From: Salegentibacter holothuriorum
GTDB lineage: Bacteria > Bacteroidota > Bacteroidia > Flavobacteriales > Flavobacteriaceae
Reading direction: 5' to 3'
NCBI RefSeq assembly: GCF_900168045.1
Contig: NZ_FUYY01000002.1
Coordinates: forward strand, 124,001 to 188,000
Length of the DNA: 64,000 nt
The translations under genes and the position numbers were made by a program. The notes beneath the pieces were generated by a model. That model was not told the DNA's origin, did no database searches, and was given only the letters and a program-made list of their open reading frames with translations. Below, one piece after another: positions 1 to 7,582 of the stretch. Each line of letters starts with the position of its first letter. Positions within the stretch are counted from its first letter, which is position 1.

Positions 1-758
1 ATAATGTATTGCCAATTCAGGATGCTAAAATGATCTCTAAACACATCAAATCCCACGGCGTAGATCTTAGAGAAAAAACAGAACTGGATAAGATTATTGG
101 CGATGAAAATGGAAGCGTTAAATCTATAATCACAAAATTGGGCGAAGAAATTGAATGCCAATTGGTAGGACTTTGTACCGGGGTTAGACCCAATATAGAT
201 TTTCTTAAAAAATCTGCATTGGAAACCGATAAAGGAATTCTGGTTAATGAATTTCTCCAGACCAATATTAAAGACGTTTATGCTATTGGGGATTGCGTAC
301 AATTAAGGGAGCCTCTACCCCATCGAAAACCTATTGAAGCCGTCTGGTATGCCGGCCGTATGATGGGCGAAACCCTGGCACAAACCTTAACCGGGAATGC
401 CATGAAATACAAACCCGGGAACTGGTTTAATTCAGCTAAATTCTTCGATATTGAATATCAAACTTACGGCAATGTTTCAGCAAAACCGGGTGGCAACGAA
501 ATGCATTTTCACTGGCAGCATAAAGATAACACCAAAGCCATTACTATCGCTTTTGATGCTAATTCTAATAAATTCCTTGGAATAAACACCTTCGGGATTA
601 GGATGCGTCATGTAATTTTTGATCAATGGTTAAATGAAAATAGAAAAATAGATCACGTCTTGGCCAACCTAAAACAAGCCAATTTTGATCCTGAATTTTA
701 TACTCGTTACGAGAAAGACATTTTTAAAAGTTTTAAAGAGAATCTAAAGAAATCTTGA
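1..758 (+). CDS. NAD(P)/FAD-dependent oxidoreductase, C-terminal part (cut by window edge)
   Basis: The reading frame is open at the left edge, so the N-terminal FAD-binding half is missing; the TTG at position 9 is not a credible start. The visible part has the TGVRPN stretch near residue 60 and the VYAIGDC motif near residue 93 that closes the FAD site in class I pyridine-nucleotide-disulfide-type oxidoreductases (rubredoxin or nitrite reductase-like). A C-terminal domain of about 120 residues follows. The polyferredoxin gene downstream, beyond an inserted RAYT unit, suggests the two once formed one redox transcription unit. The substrate cannot be told. Confidence 0.8.
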   Translation, partial: NVLPIQDAKMISKHIKSHGVDLREKTELDKIIGDENGSVKSIITKLGEEIECQLVGLCTGVRPNIDFLKKSALETDKGILVNEFLQTNIKDVYAIGDCVQLREPLPHRKPIEAVWYAGRMMGETLAQTLTGNAMKYKPGNWFNSAKFFDIEYQTYGNVSAKPGGNEMHFHWQHKDNTKAITIAFDANSNKFLGINTFGIRMRHVIFDQWLNENRKIDHVLANLKQANFDPEFYTRYEKDIFKSFKENLKKS

Positions 759-764
759 TGAAAC

Positions 765-797
765 AGACCCCACAGGTCTCCGAGACCTGTGAGGTCT
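765..797. repeat. REP-like hairpin, left flank of RAYT
   Basis: An inverted repeat with 16-nt arms (765-780 and 782-797) around a single base, with one C-A mismatch at the sixth pair. The core CACAGG/CCTGTG is the same as in the hairpin at 1386-1418. It begins 6 nt after the oxidoreductase stop and ends 14 nt before the transposase start. Confidence 0.9.
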
Positions 798-811
798 AAA
801 CACCTTAGAAT

Positions 812-1381
812 ATGAAATATGAACCAATAATCGCTGATAGGTACTACCACATTTATAATCGGGGTAATAACAAGCAGTCTATATTCTTTGAAGAAAAAAA
901 TTACGATTATTTCATCAGCCTTATTGTAAAATATTTAATTCCTGTAGCTAATATTTACTCCTACTGTTTGATAAAAAATCATTTTCATATTCTAATAAAA
1001 ACCAAAACTGATATTCCAAATTTAAAAATTTCTAAAGCTCTTTCGAATTTATTTAATGCATATGCCAAGGCTATAAATAAGGCTTACAGCCGCTCAGGCA
1101 GTCTTTTTCAAGACCGTTTTAAACGGAAGATTATTGAAAATGAAGAATACCTAGAAACTTTAATTATATACATTCATCTAAATCCGAGAAATCATAAGTT
1201 AATAGAAGATTTTAGAGCCTATAGACATTCCTCTTATTCAAAAATAATTTCAACGGAAAATTCCTTTTTGAGCAAGGAGCAGATAATTGACCTTTTTTAT
1301 GATAAATCTAATTTCGCGTCTGTTCATTTTCAAAGACAGGAAGAAATACTTGAACTGGATAAAAATATTTTTTTAGAATAA
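812..1381 (+). CDS. REP-associated tyrosine transposase (RAYT, Y1_Tnp family)
   Basis: A 189-residue single-domain Y1 transposase. The HUH metal site is HFH at residues 57-59. The likely nucleophile is Tyr120, in the YIHLNP segment typical of the family. An early YHIYNRG motif (residues 12-18) matches the usual RAYT N-terminus. These enzymes nick and join single-stranded DNA at palindromes. The hairpins at 765-797 and 1386-1418 are the probable substrates. The size is normal and the frame is intact, so it may be active. The start is ATG at 812, 14 nt after the left hairpin. Confidence 0.88.
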   Translation: MKYEPIIADRYYHIYNRGNNKQSIFFEEKNYDYFISLIVKYLIPVANIYSYCLIKNHFHILIKTKTDIPNLKISKALSNLFNAYAKAINKAYSRSGSLFQDRFKRKIIENEEYLETLIIYIHLNPRNHKLIEDFRAYRHSSYSKIISTENSFLSKEQIIDLFYDKSNFASVHFQRQEEILELDKNIFLE

Positions 1382-1385
1382 ACTC

Positions 1386-1418
1386 AAACCTCACAGGTTT
1401 TGAAAACCTGTGAGGTTT
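1386..1418. repeat. REP-like hairpin, right flank of RAYT
   Basis: A perfect inverted repeat with 16-nt arms (1386-1401 and 1403-1418) around a single G at 1402. It begins 4 nt after the transposase stop. It has the same core as the left hairpin but differs at three base pairs, all compensated on the opposite arm. It lies just before the likely start of the polyferredoxin gene. Confidence 0.92.
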
Positions 1419-1430
1419 AACGCACAATAT

Positions 1431-3014
1431 ATGAGCAAAATAGAACACAATATGTCTCTCACACCAGAGGCACCGGCAAAGCTTTCTACTACCCAACGTT
1501 TGGCCAGTGGCATAGGTTTGGTTGGGCTTTTTATTTTAGTGCTTGCCCTGGCTAATGTAAACTTCCCCAGCAAAACCTTATTCCTAAGTTTATCTTTAGG
1601 ACTTATTGCCTTAGGAACGGTAATCTTTGCAAATGATCTATACCTCGGCAAACACGCCGGTATCAAAAACGACGGAGTTTGGTTTAAATCGCTTAGCGGG
1701 CGCGGATTTTGGGCCTGGGTTCTTGGAATTGTTCTTACACTTTTTTACGTAGTGCTATATTGGTTCCCGCAGTATTTAGGATTAAATGCCGATGGAGAAA
1801 ATACCGGAATCATATCTTTATTCGATCCATTAAGCTATTTGATTAGCGGGAATCCTGCCAGCCAATGGTTTGTTTATGGAACGCTTTACACCCTGGCTAT
1901 CCTCACTTTTGGTTATAAATTTATTTTAAAATACCGCAATAATCGCTACGAGGTAATTCGTACTTTTTCGGTGATGTTCTTTCAGTTGGGTTTCGCATTT
2001 CTACTTCCCGAAATTTTAATTCGGTTGAATCAGCCTTACTATAATCCCGCAAATATTTGGCCACTTAACTACGATCTGTTTACCGATTATAAGATCAACG
2101 AATTCCTTTCTGCAGGTAATGTTGGCGTAATTATGCTAGCTTTTGGTTTGATTTCAATCTTTGTAATTACCCCTATTTTAACTTATAAATATGGAAAACG
2201 ATGGTACTGCAGCTGGGTTTGTGGCTGTGGTGGCCTCGCAGAAACCGCCGGCGACCCTTACCGCCATCTTTCTGACAAATCTCAACATGCCTGGAAAATT
2301 GAACGCTGGGTGATTCATAGCGTATTGGTTTTTGTTACGGTAATGACCATCGCGGTTTTATATTCATTTTTAGGCGACAGCGCCAATGATTTCTGGCTTA
2401 CCAAAGATGTTTTTCTTTGGGGTACTGCCGGATTTCTTACTTTGCTTTTTGCCGTAATTATGATCTTTAAACGTAAAGAATTGGCGAAGGATGCTAAATA
2501 TGGTGCGATTGGTTATTTAGTAGTGATTCTATCAATAATAACCCTCAATTATTTCAGCGGAAATGGGAATATCTTTTTCTTCGGAGGTTATCAACTTAGA
2601 GAATGGTATGGCTTTTTGATTGGTGCCGCTTTTTCAGGAGTTATTGGCGTAGGCTTTTACCCAATTTTTGGGAGTCGCGTTTGGTGCCGCTATGGTTGCC
2701 CAATGGCAGCCATCTTAGGAATGCAGCAACGACTTTTTTCAAGATTTAGGATTACTACAAACGGCGGCCAGTGTATTTCCTGCGGAAATTGCTCTACCTA
2801 TTGCGAAATGGGAATTGATGTACGCGCTTATGCTCAAAAAGGTGAAAATATAGTGCGCTCCAGCTGTGTAGGCTGCGGAATTTGCTCGGCAGTTTGCCCG
2901 CGCGGCGTTTTAAAACTCGAAAATGACGATATGGACGGGCGCATAAACTCGGAAGAAGTGCTTTTGGGAAATGATGTAGATTTAATGGATTTGGTAAACC
3001 AGAAATCGAAGTAA
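1431..3014 (+). CDS. Membrane-bound polyferredoxin (4Fe-4S protein, NapH/CcoG-like)
   Basis: About 527 residues, rich in membrane helices. A cysteine cluster CSWVCGCGG lies near residue 262 and a CRYGCP motif near 420, both typical of NapH/CcoG/RnfA-type membrane ferredoxins. Two C-terminal 4Fe-4S sites follow (CxxCxxCxxxC near 447-458 and CVGCGICSAVCP near 480-490). It probably passes electrons at the cytoplasmic membrane, perhaps with the FAD oxidoreductase upstream. I chose ATG 1431; ATG 1452 is possible. The longer frame from GTG 1410 would start inside the RAYT hairpin. The next gene begins directly after its stop. Confidence 0.8.
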   Translation: MSKIEHNMSLTPEAPAKLSTTQRLASGIGLVGLFILVLALANVNFPSKTLFLSLSLGLIALGTVIFANDLYLGKHAGIKNDGVWFKSLSGRGFWAWVLGIVLTLFYVVLYWFPQYLGLNADGENTGIISLFDPLSYLISGNPASQWFVYGTLYTLAILTFGYKFILKYRNNRYEVIRTFSVMFFQLGFAFLLPEILIRLNQPYYNPANIWPLNYDLFTDYKINEFLSAGNVGVIMLAFGLISIFVITPILTYKYGKRWYCSWVCGCGGLAETAGDPYRHLSDKSQHAWKIERWVIHSVLVFVTVMTIAVLYSFLGDSANDFWLTKDVFLWGTAGFLTLLFAVIMIFKRKELAKDAKYGAIGYLVVILSIITLNYFSGNGNIFFFGGYQLREWYGFLIGAAFSGVIGVGFYPIFGSRVWCRYGCPMAAILGMQQRLFSRFRITTNGGQCISCGNCSTYCEMGIDVRAYAQKGENIVRSSCVGCGICSAVCPRGVLKLENDDMDGRINSEEVLLGNDVDLMDLVNQKSK

Positions 3015-3800
3015 ATGCCGCAAGAAAATCTAGAACCTCAGGGCAATCAAACGAAGCATAGATCAGAAAACAATTCCTTTAAAAAAGTTAAATCTGAAGA
3101 AATCGAGTCTTCTGAAGTTATTAAAGTAATTATTCCGGCTTATAACGAAGAAGAATCCATAGCCAAAGTTATTGCAGAAATTCCGGAGATTGTTCAGGAA
3201 GTCATTGTGGTAAGCAACAATTCCACCGATGCTACCGAAAAAAATGCCCAAAATGCAGGTGCCACAGTGCTTCGGGAAAACCGAAAAGGTTATGGTTACG
3301 CCTGTTTAAAGGGAATGGATTATATTTCAAAACAAGAAAACAAACCCGGTATTATCGTTTTCCTGGATGGAGATTACAGCGATTTCCCTGCCGAACTAAT
3401 TAAAATCATCAACCCAATTATTAAGGAAAATAAAGATTTGGTTATTGGTTCCAGGGTTAAAAGATGGCGTGAAAAAGGTTCAATGACTTTTCCGCAGATA
3501 TTCGGAAATTGGTTGGCAACTACCCTAATGAAATTATTTTTTAACGCCAGGTTTACAGATCTGGGTCCTTTTAGAGCAATTAAATACCACAAGTTGCTTG
3601 AACTTGAAATGCAGGACAAAACTTACGGATGGACGGTAGAAATGCAATTAAAAGCCTTAAAAAAAGGATTTTCTTATACCGAAGTGCCGGTACATTATAA
3701 AAACAGGATTGGCACCTCAAAAGTTTCCGGCACTGTAAAAGGTGCTATCTTTGCAGGAGTTAAAATACTGGGTTGGATCTTTAAATACAGCTTCAAATAA
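3015..3800 (+). CDS. Glycosyltransferase family 2 (DPM1/polyprenyl-phosphate type)
   Basis: A 261-residue GT-A enzyme with the PAYNEE nucleotide-sugar motif at 41-46 and a DGDYSD metal-binding DxD near residue 119. The later region with GWTVEMQ and HYKNRIGTSKVSG is typical of dolichol- or polyprenyl-phosphate sugar transferases. No transmembrane tail is evident, unlike some relatives. It starts at the base after the polyferredoxin stop and its TAA shares one base with the next ATG, so coupling to the neighbouring GT2 gene is likely. By family it would load a sugar onto a lipid carrier; which sugar is not visible. Confidence 0.82.
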   Translation: MPQENLEPQGNQTKHRSENNSFKKVKSEEIESSEVIKVIIPAYNEEESIAKVIAEIPEIVQEVIVVSNNSTDATEKNAQNAGATVLRENRKGYGYACLKGMDYISKQENKPGIIVFLDGDYSDFPAELIKIINPIIKENKDLVIGSRVKRWREKGSMTFPQIFGNWLATTLMKLFFNARFTDLGPFRAIKYHKLLELEMQDKTYGWTVEMQLKALKKGFSYTEVPVHYKNRIGTSKVSGTVKGAIFAGVKILGWIFKYSFK

Positions 3801-5266
3801 TGGATTTAGCCGTTATCATCATATACACACTTGCCCTGCTATTTATTTTCTTTTATAGTATCTCGCAGCTGCAATTATTATTGAATTACCTAAAGGCAAA
3901 AAAAGAAGTGGATGCTTCAGAAAAATTCGACCTTAAAAATCCTTCCGAAACTCCTTTTATTACCATTCAGCTTCCACTTTACAACGAACTCTATGTCGTG
4001 GAACGCCTGTTGAAAAATATTGCGGAAATTGATTATCCACGTAAAAAATTAGAGATCCAGGTTTTAGACGATTCTACTGACGAATCCATTAAAAAAATTG
4101 AGCTGTTAGTAAAAGAACTCCAGCAAACCGGACTCGACATCCAACATATTACCCGAAAAGACCGAAGCGGATTTAAAGCCGGTGCTTTAAAAGAAGGTTT
4201 AAAAATCGCAAAAGGAGAGTTTATCGCCATTTTCGATTCAGATTTTTTACCTAAAAAAGATTGGTTGCTACAAACAGTGCCTTATTTCAAAAATCCTGAA
4301 ATCGGGGTAGTGCAAACCCGCTGGGGACATATTAATCGTGATTACTCCCTACTCACCAAAATCCAGGCTTTTGCATTAGATTTTCATTTTATCCTGGAAC
4401 AAACCGGCCGTAATTTTGGCAGGCATTTTATCAACTTTAACGGCACCGCCGGAATATGGAGAAAGGAATGTATTTTAGATGCAGGAAACTGGAGCGGAGA
4501 CACCTTAACTGAAGATCTTGACCTTAGTTACCGCGCGCAACTTAAAAACTGGCAATTTAAATACCTGGAAGATGTTGAAACCCCAGCCGAACTACCGGTG
4601 GCAATAAGCGCGGCGCGTTCGCAACAATTTCGGTGGAATAAAGGTGCTGCAGAGAATTTTAAAAAGAACTTCAAGAAGTTACTAAAAGATAAATCGGTTC
4701 CCGTCGGGACGAAATTTCACGCATTCTTTCATCTTCTAAATTCCAGTATGTTTTTAATTATTCTGGTTTTAGCAGTTTTAAGTATTCCGGTATTATTTAT
4801 TAAAAACAATAATCCGCAGTTTGGCTGGTATTTTAATTTTGTGGCATTCTTTTTAGTAAGCACGGTAATTTTCTTTCTATGTTATTACACGGCCTACGCG
4901 AAAATTCACGGAAAAAGCTTTAAAAGTTTTTTGAGTTTTATAGGGATGTTCTTTACTTTCTTCTCGGTAGCGATGGGATTCTCTGTTCACAACTCCCTGG
5001 CGGTTCTGGAAGGACATTTGGGGAAAAAATCGGATTTCATTAGAACCCCAAAATTCAATGTAAGTTCCCTGAACGATTCCTGGAAAAAGAATATTTATAT
5101 TCAGCAGAAATTTTCATTAAGTATTGCAGTTGAATTCGCGCTATGGCTGTATTTTGGTTTCGGAGTCTATAGCGCTTTTATGCTGAACGATTTTAGCCTG
5201 GCTATTTTTCACTTGATGTTATTTATAGGCTTTGGTTTTGTGGTTTTTAGATCGGTGAGAATATAG
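3800..5266 (+). CDS. Processive-type GT2 (cellulose synthase/CslA-like membrane glycosyltransferase)
   Basis: A 488-residue protein with an N-terminal membrane helix, a GT2 domain and several C-terminal helices. The full D,D,D,QxxRW signature is present: DD near 89, DSD near 147, TED near 238 and QQFRW near 274-278. Family members make beta-linked polysaccharides or transfer to lipids (glucomannan synthase-like CslA, bacterial glucosyltransferases). It overlaps the upstream GT2 by one base. The product is unknown; the neighbouring lipid-sugar genes favour a membrane glycolipid or surface glycan. Confidence 0.82.
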   Translation: MDLAVIIIYTLALLFIFFYSISQLQLLLNYLKAKKEVDASEKFDLKNPSETPFITIQLPLYNELYVVERLLKNIAEIDYPRKKLEIQVLDDSTDESIKKIELLVKELQQTGLDIQHITRKDRSGFKAGALKEGLKIAKGEFIAIFDSDFLPKKDWLLQTVPYFKNPEIGVVQTRWGHINRDYSLLTKIQAFALDFHFILEQTGRNFGRHFINFNGTAGIWRKECILDAGNWSGDTLTEDLDLSYRAQLKNWQFKYLEDVETPAELPVAISAARSQQFRWNKGAAENFKKNFKKLLKDKSVPVGTKFHAFFHLLNSSMFLIILVLAVLSIPVLFIKNNNPQFGWYFNFVAFFLVSTVIFFLCYYTAYAKIHGKSFKSFLSFIGMFFTFFSVAMGFSVHNSLAVLEGHLGKKSDFIRTPKFNVSSLNDSWKKNIYIQQKFSLSIAVEFALWLYFGFGVYSAFMLNDFSLAIFHLMLFIGFGFVVFRSVRI

Positions 5267-5292
5267 TAGAATGAATCAAAAACCGTAATTGC

Positions 5293-5365
5293 GTCATTAC
5301 GAACGAAGTGAAGTAATCTCTTCATTATTACTCCAAGTACAGATTACTTCGTCCCTCGCAATGAC
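5293..5365. repeat. Imperfect palindromic intergenic repeat
   Basis: Arms at 5293-5319 and 5341-5365 are inverted copies of each other with a few mismatches and a 2-nt bulge. They begin and end with GTCATTRCGA / TCGCAATGAC. Short palindromes with this GTCATTGCGA edge are familiar as dispersed intergenic repeats in many bacteria. It fills most of the 124-nt gap between two glycosyltransferase genes. Confidence 0.75.
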
Positions 5366-5390
5366 AACTAATTTTCAATAAAAATATGCC

Positions 5391-6776
5391 GTGTCAGATT
5401 TCCTTAAAAATCATAAGTTTTCCATCCTCCTAATCTTAACAGGAATTGCTTTTTATTGGTCTTTCGCTTACGATCTAAACCGTGCTGATTTTATAAAATT
5501 GATTAGTCTTTATACCGGCTTGTTTTTTATCAGTTTTAAGCTTATTCAGTTAGAAAAGAATAATTTTTGGTTGTTAGCCGGAACCGCAGTTCTATTCCGA
5601 CTCGTCTTTATTGCAGCCACACCAAATCTTTCGCAAGATTTTTATCGCTTTATCTGGGACGGACAATTGATCCTGGAAGGAATAAACCCATATTTATCGG
5701 TGCCTAATGATTTGAAAGAACTCACAACTTCTCTCGAATTCACAGAGCAAAAACTACTACAGGGAATGGGCAGTTTAAGTGCCGGCAATTTCACCAGTTA
5801 TCCACCAATAAATCAATTGCTATTTGCGATTTCAACATTTTTAGGAGGGAGAGGTATTTTGGGTTCTGTGGTCGTGATGCGATTTTTTATCATCCTGGCT
5901 GACCTAGGGACGCTATATTTTGGAAGAAAATTATTGCTAAAATTAAAGCTACCTGCGCAGCAGATCTTCTGGTTTATCCTCAATCCTTTTATCATTATAG
6001 AACTCACCGGAAATCTACATTTTGAAGGTGTAATGCTTTTTTTCTTAATCTGGTCAATTTACTTATTGCATCAAAAAAAATGGCTTTGGAGTGCGATGCT
6101 TTTGGGAATTTCAGTTTCGGTTAAATTGCTTCCTTTATTGTTTTTGCCGCTGCTATGGAATTATTTTATAAAAAGTAAAAAGATAGAAAATTCAGATATT
6201 CAAGCTCTAAATTTCAAAAAACTCCTGGGCTATTATTTTATAGTTGGGCTAACCGTAATAGCTAGTTTTCTGCCTTTTATTTCTTCGGAATTTATCTCAA
6301 ATTTCTCAACAAGTATCGCGCTATGGTTTCAGAAATTCGAGTTTAATGCGAGTATTTATTACGTAGTTAGATGGGTTGGATTTCAACTGAAAGGATATAA
6401 TATTATTGCCACCGCCGGGAAGATCTTACCCTTAATTGTAATTTTAATTCTAGCAGGACTGGCCTTTTTCCGAAGAAATAATTCTACCCAAAAGCTAATT
6501 GGCACCATGCTTCTGGGAGTTTCAGCCTATTTCTTTCTAGCTACCACGGTGCATCCCTGGTATATTACCACGCCACTTTTACTTTCGGTTTTTACTAAAT
6601 TTAGGTTTGCGCTAGTTTGGTCTTTTTTGGTCGTGTTAAGTTATTCGGCTTATACTGAGGCCGGATTCCGGGAGAATTACTGGTTAATTGGGATTGAATA
6701 TATTGTAGTAATTGGGATTTTTCTGCTCGAAATTTTTAAGTCAAAGCTACTTACGAGACTTCCTTATTATAATTAA
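5391..6776 (+). CDS. Multispanning mannosyltransferase-like GT-C protein (GT87/MptB-like)
   Basis: A 461-residue protein with around ten or more hydrophobic segments. Near residues 78-102 it carries the SQDFYRFIWDG...NPY signature of polyprenyl-phosphate-mannose-dependent GT-C transferases, with the Asp in the first luminal loop as the likely catalytic residue. It would use a lipid-linked sugar on the periplasmic side, which suits the GT2 enzymes upstream that could make the donor. It starts at GTG 5391; no in-frame ATG lies close upstream. Its end overlaps the convergent LAB_N gene by 30 bp. Confidence 0.75.
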   Translation: MSDFLKNHKFSILLILTGIAFYWSFAYDLNRADFIKLISLYTGLFFISFKLIQLEKNNFWLLAGTAVLFRLVFIAATPNLSQDFYRFIWDGQLILEGINPYLSVPNDLKELTTSLEFTEQKLLQGMGSLSAGNFTSYPPINQLLFAISTFLGGRGILGSVVVMRFFIILADLGTLYFGRKLLLKLKLPAQQIFWFILNPFIIIELTGNLHFEGVMLFFLIWSIYLLHQKKWLWSAMLLGISVSVKLLPLLFLPLLWNYFIKSKKIENSDIQALNFKKLLGYYFIVGLTVIASFLPFISSEFISNFSTSIALWFQKFEFNASIYYVVRWVGFQLKGYNIIATAGKILPLIVILILAGLAFFRRNNSTQKLIGTMLLGVSAYFFLATTVHPWYITTPLLLSVFTKFRFALVWSFLVVLSYSAYTEAGFRENYWLIGIEYIVVIGIFLLEIFKSKLLTRLPYYN

Positions 6777-7373
6777 ATTCCTAATATAAACCAGGCCTCC
6801 AAAAAAGTGGGCTGCGAGTAAAACGGGATCGTACCTTAATATTCCATAAATAAAAATAAGACCGGACCCTAAAAGGCTAATCACCCAAAAATTCCAGGGT
6901 AAATCTGATTCCTGATTTTTTTCGGCATGAATCCATTGATAAATAAAACGTGAAGTATACACGAGTTGTCCCACTATTCCCAAAACTATTATCCATGTAG
7001 AAATATTTTCTCCTTTAAAAAGATCGGCCCAATCTAATTGACCTAGGAAAATGAGATATAATGCAATAAGGATTGGTAGAGCGATAACATAGATTTTAAA
7101 CATAATTCCAGACTTCTCCCACTCTCCCTGAAGTTGTAGGTTTCTAAAATAGCCACCATAAACTAATAGTTGCCCAAGCATAATAGCCATATCATCCCGA
7201 AGATATCCATAGATAAATAATAACACCGCACCTTGAAGACTAAGTTTCCAAAACAGCGTTGGCGTTTCAATTTTATTTGTTTTCTCAGATTTGATCCACT
7301 GCATCACTAAACGCGCGGAAAATAAAAGCTGGGCTAAAAAACCAATCGCATAAATAAACCAACTACTACTCAT
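6747..7373 (-). CDS. Tandem LAB_N (lipid-A-disaccharide synthase N-terminal-like) membrane protein
   Basis: A 208-residue membrane protein made of two copies of the LAB_N domain (PF07578 type), roughly residues 1-85 and 115-208. Both carry the pattern FxxQ....R....QW..(S/A)E and a later IYG(Y/I)LR-D motif. LAB_N occurs as a small membrane module near glycolipid enzymes and at the N-terminus of some LpxB proteins; its role is unknown. It is convergent with the mannosyltransferase-like gene, and the repeated domain with its neighbours points to lipid glycosylation or flipping. ATG start at 7373. Confidence 0.8.
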   Translation of the reverse strand: MSSSWFIYAIGFLAQLLFSARLVMQWIKSEKTNKIETPTLFWKLSLQGAVLLFIYGYLRDDMAIMLGQLLVYGGYFRNLQLQGEWEKSGIMFKIYVIALPILIALYLIFLGQLDWADLFKGENISTWIIVLGIVGQLVYTSRFIYQWIHAEKNQESDLPWNFWVISLLGSGLIFIYGILRYDPVLLAAHFFGGLVYIRNLIIIRKSRK

Positions 7374-7410
7374 ATTTCAACTAAATTAGATCCGGGGGAA
7401 TTAATAAATC

Positions 7411-7510
7411 ACCTCGCGGTAAGTCCATTAGGCATCAAATGAAAAATATTTTGAATTTCGAGGTAAGTCCCGGAGCCTTTAGACATTGATTATCGAGTAA
7501 ATTTCACCCA
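7411..7510. repeat. Dispersed intergenic repeat, copy 1
   Basis: About 100 bp that aligns without large gaps to 42456-42556, best in its last 45 bases, which end with GATTATCGAGTAAA. It lies between the LAB_N gene and the terminator of the polyamine operon. No reading frame is seen. Confidence 0.55.
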
Positions 7511-7515
7511 TAAAA

Positions 7516-7559
7516 AAAGCTGTTCAATACTACACAAAATAATGTAGGCGAACAGCTTT
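7516..7559 (-). terminator. Terminator of the polyamine operon
   Basis: Ten-base arms (7516-7525 and 7550-7559) enclose a small inner stem CTACA/TGTAG. Read on the minus strand, the hairpin is followed by a run of seven T. It lies 24 nt after the stop of the deoxyhypusine-synthase-like gene. Confidence 0.8.
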
Positions 7560-7582
7560 AAACACTTATAATTCTATGTTAA

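Larger units (their letters stand above)
765..1418 (+). mobile_element. RAYT unit: transposase gene between two hairpins
   Basis: A 654-bp unit made of a left hairpin, a Y1 transposase gene and a right hairpin, sitting between two redox genes on the same strand. Known REP-associated tyrosine transposases are single-copy, domesticated IS200/IS605 relatives flanked by the palindromes they act on, and this arrangement fits. No tnpB-like gene or direct target duplication is seen. Confidence 0.75.

Noticed and set aside
765..1418. CRISPR or IS605 element
   Set aside because: Only two hairpins, no spacer array and no tnpB; a RAYT unit explains it better.
1410..1430. GTG 1410 as start of the polyferredoxin
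   Set aside because: It lies within the RAYT hairpin, so an ATG at 1431 or 1452 is more likely.
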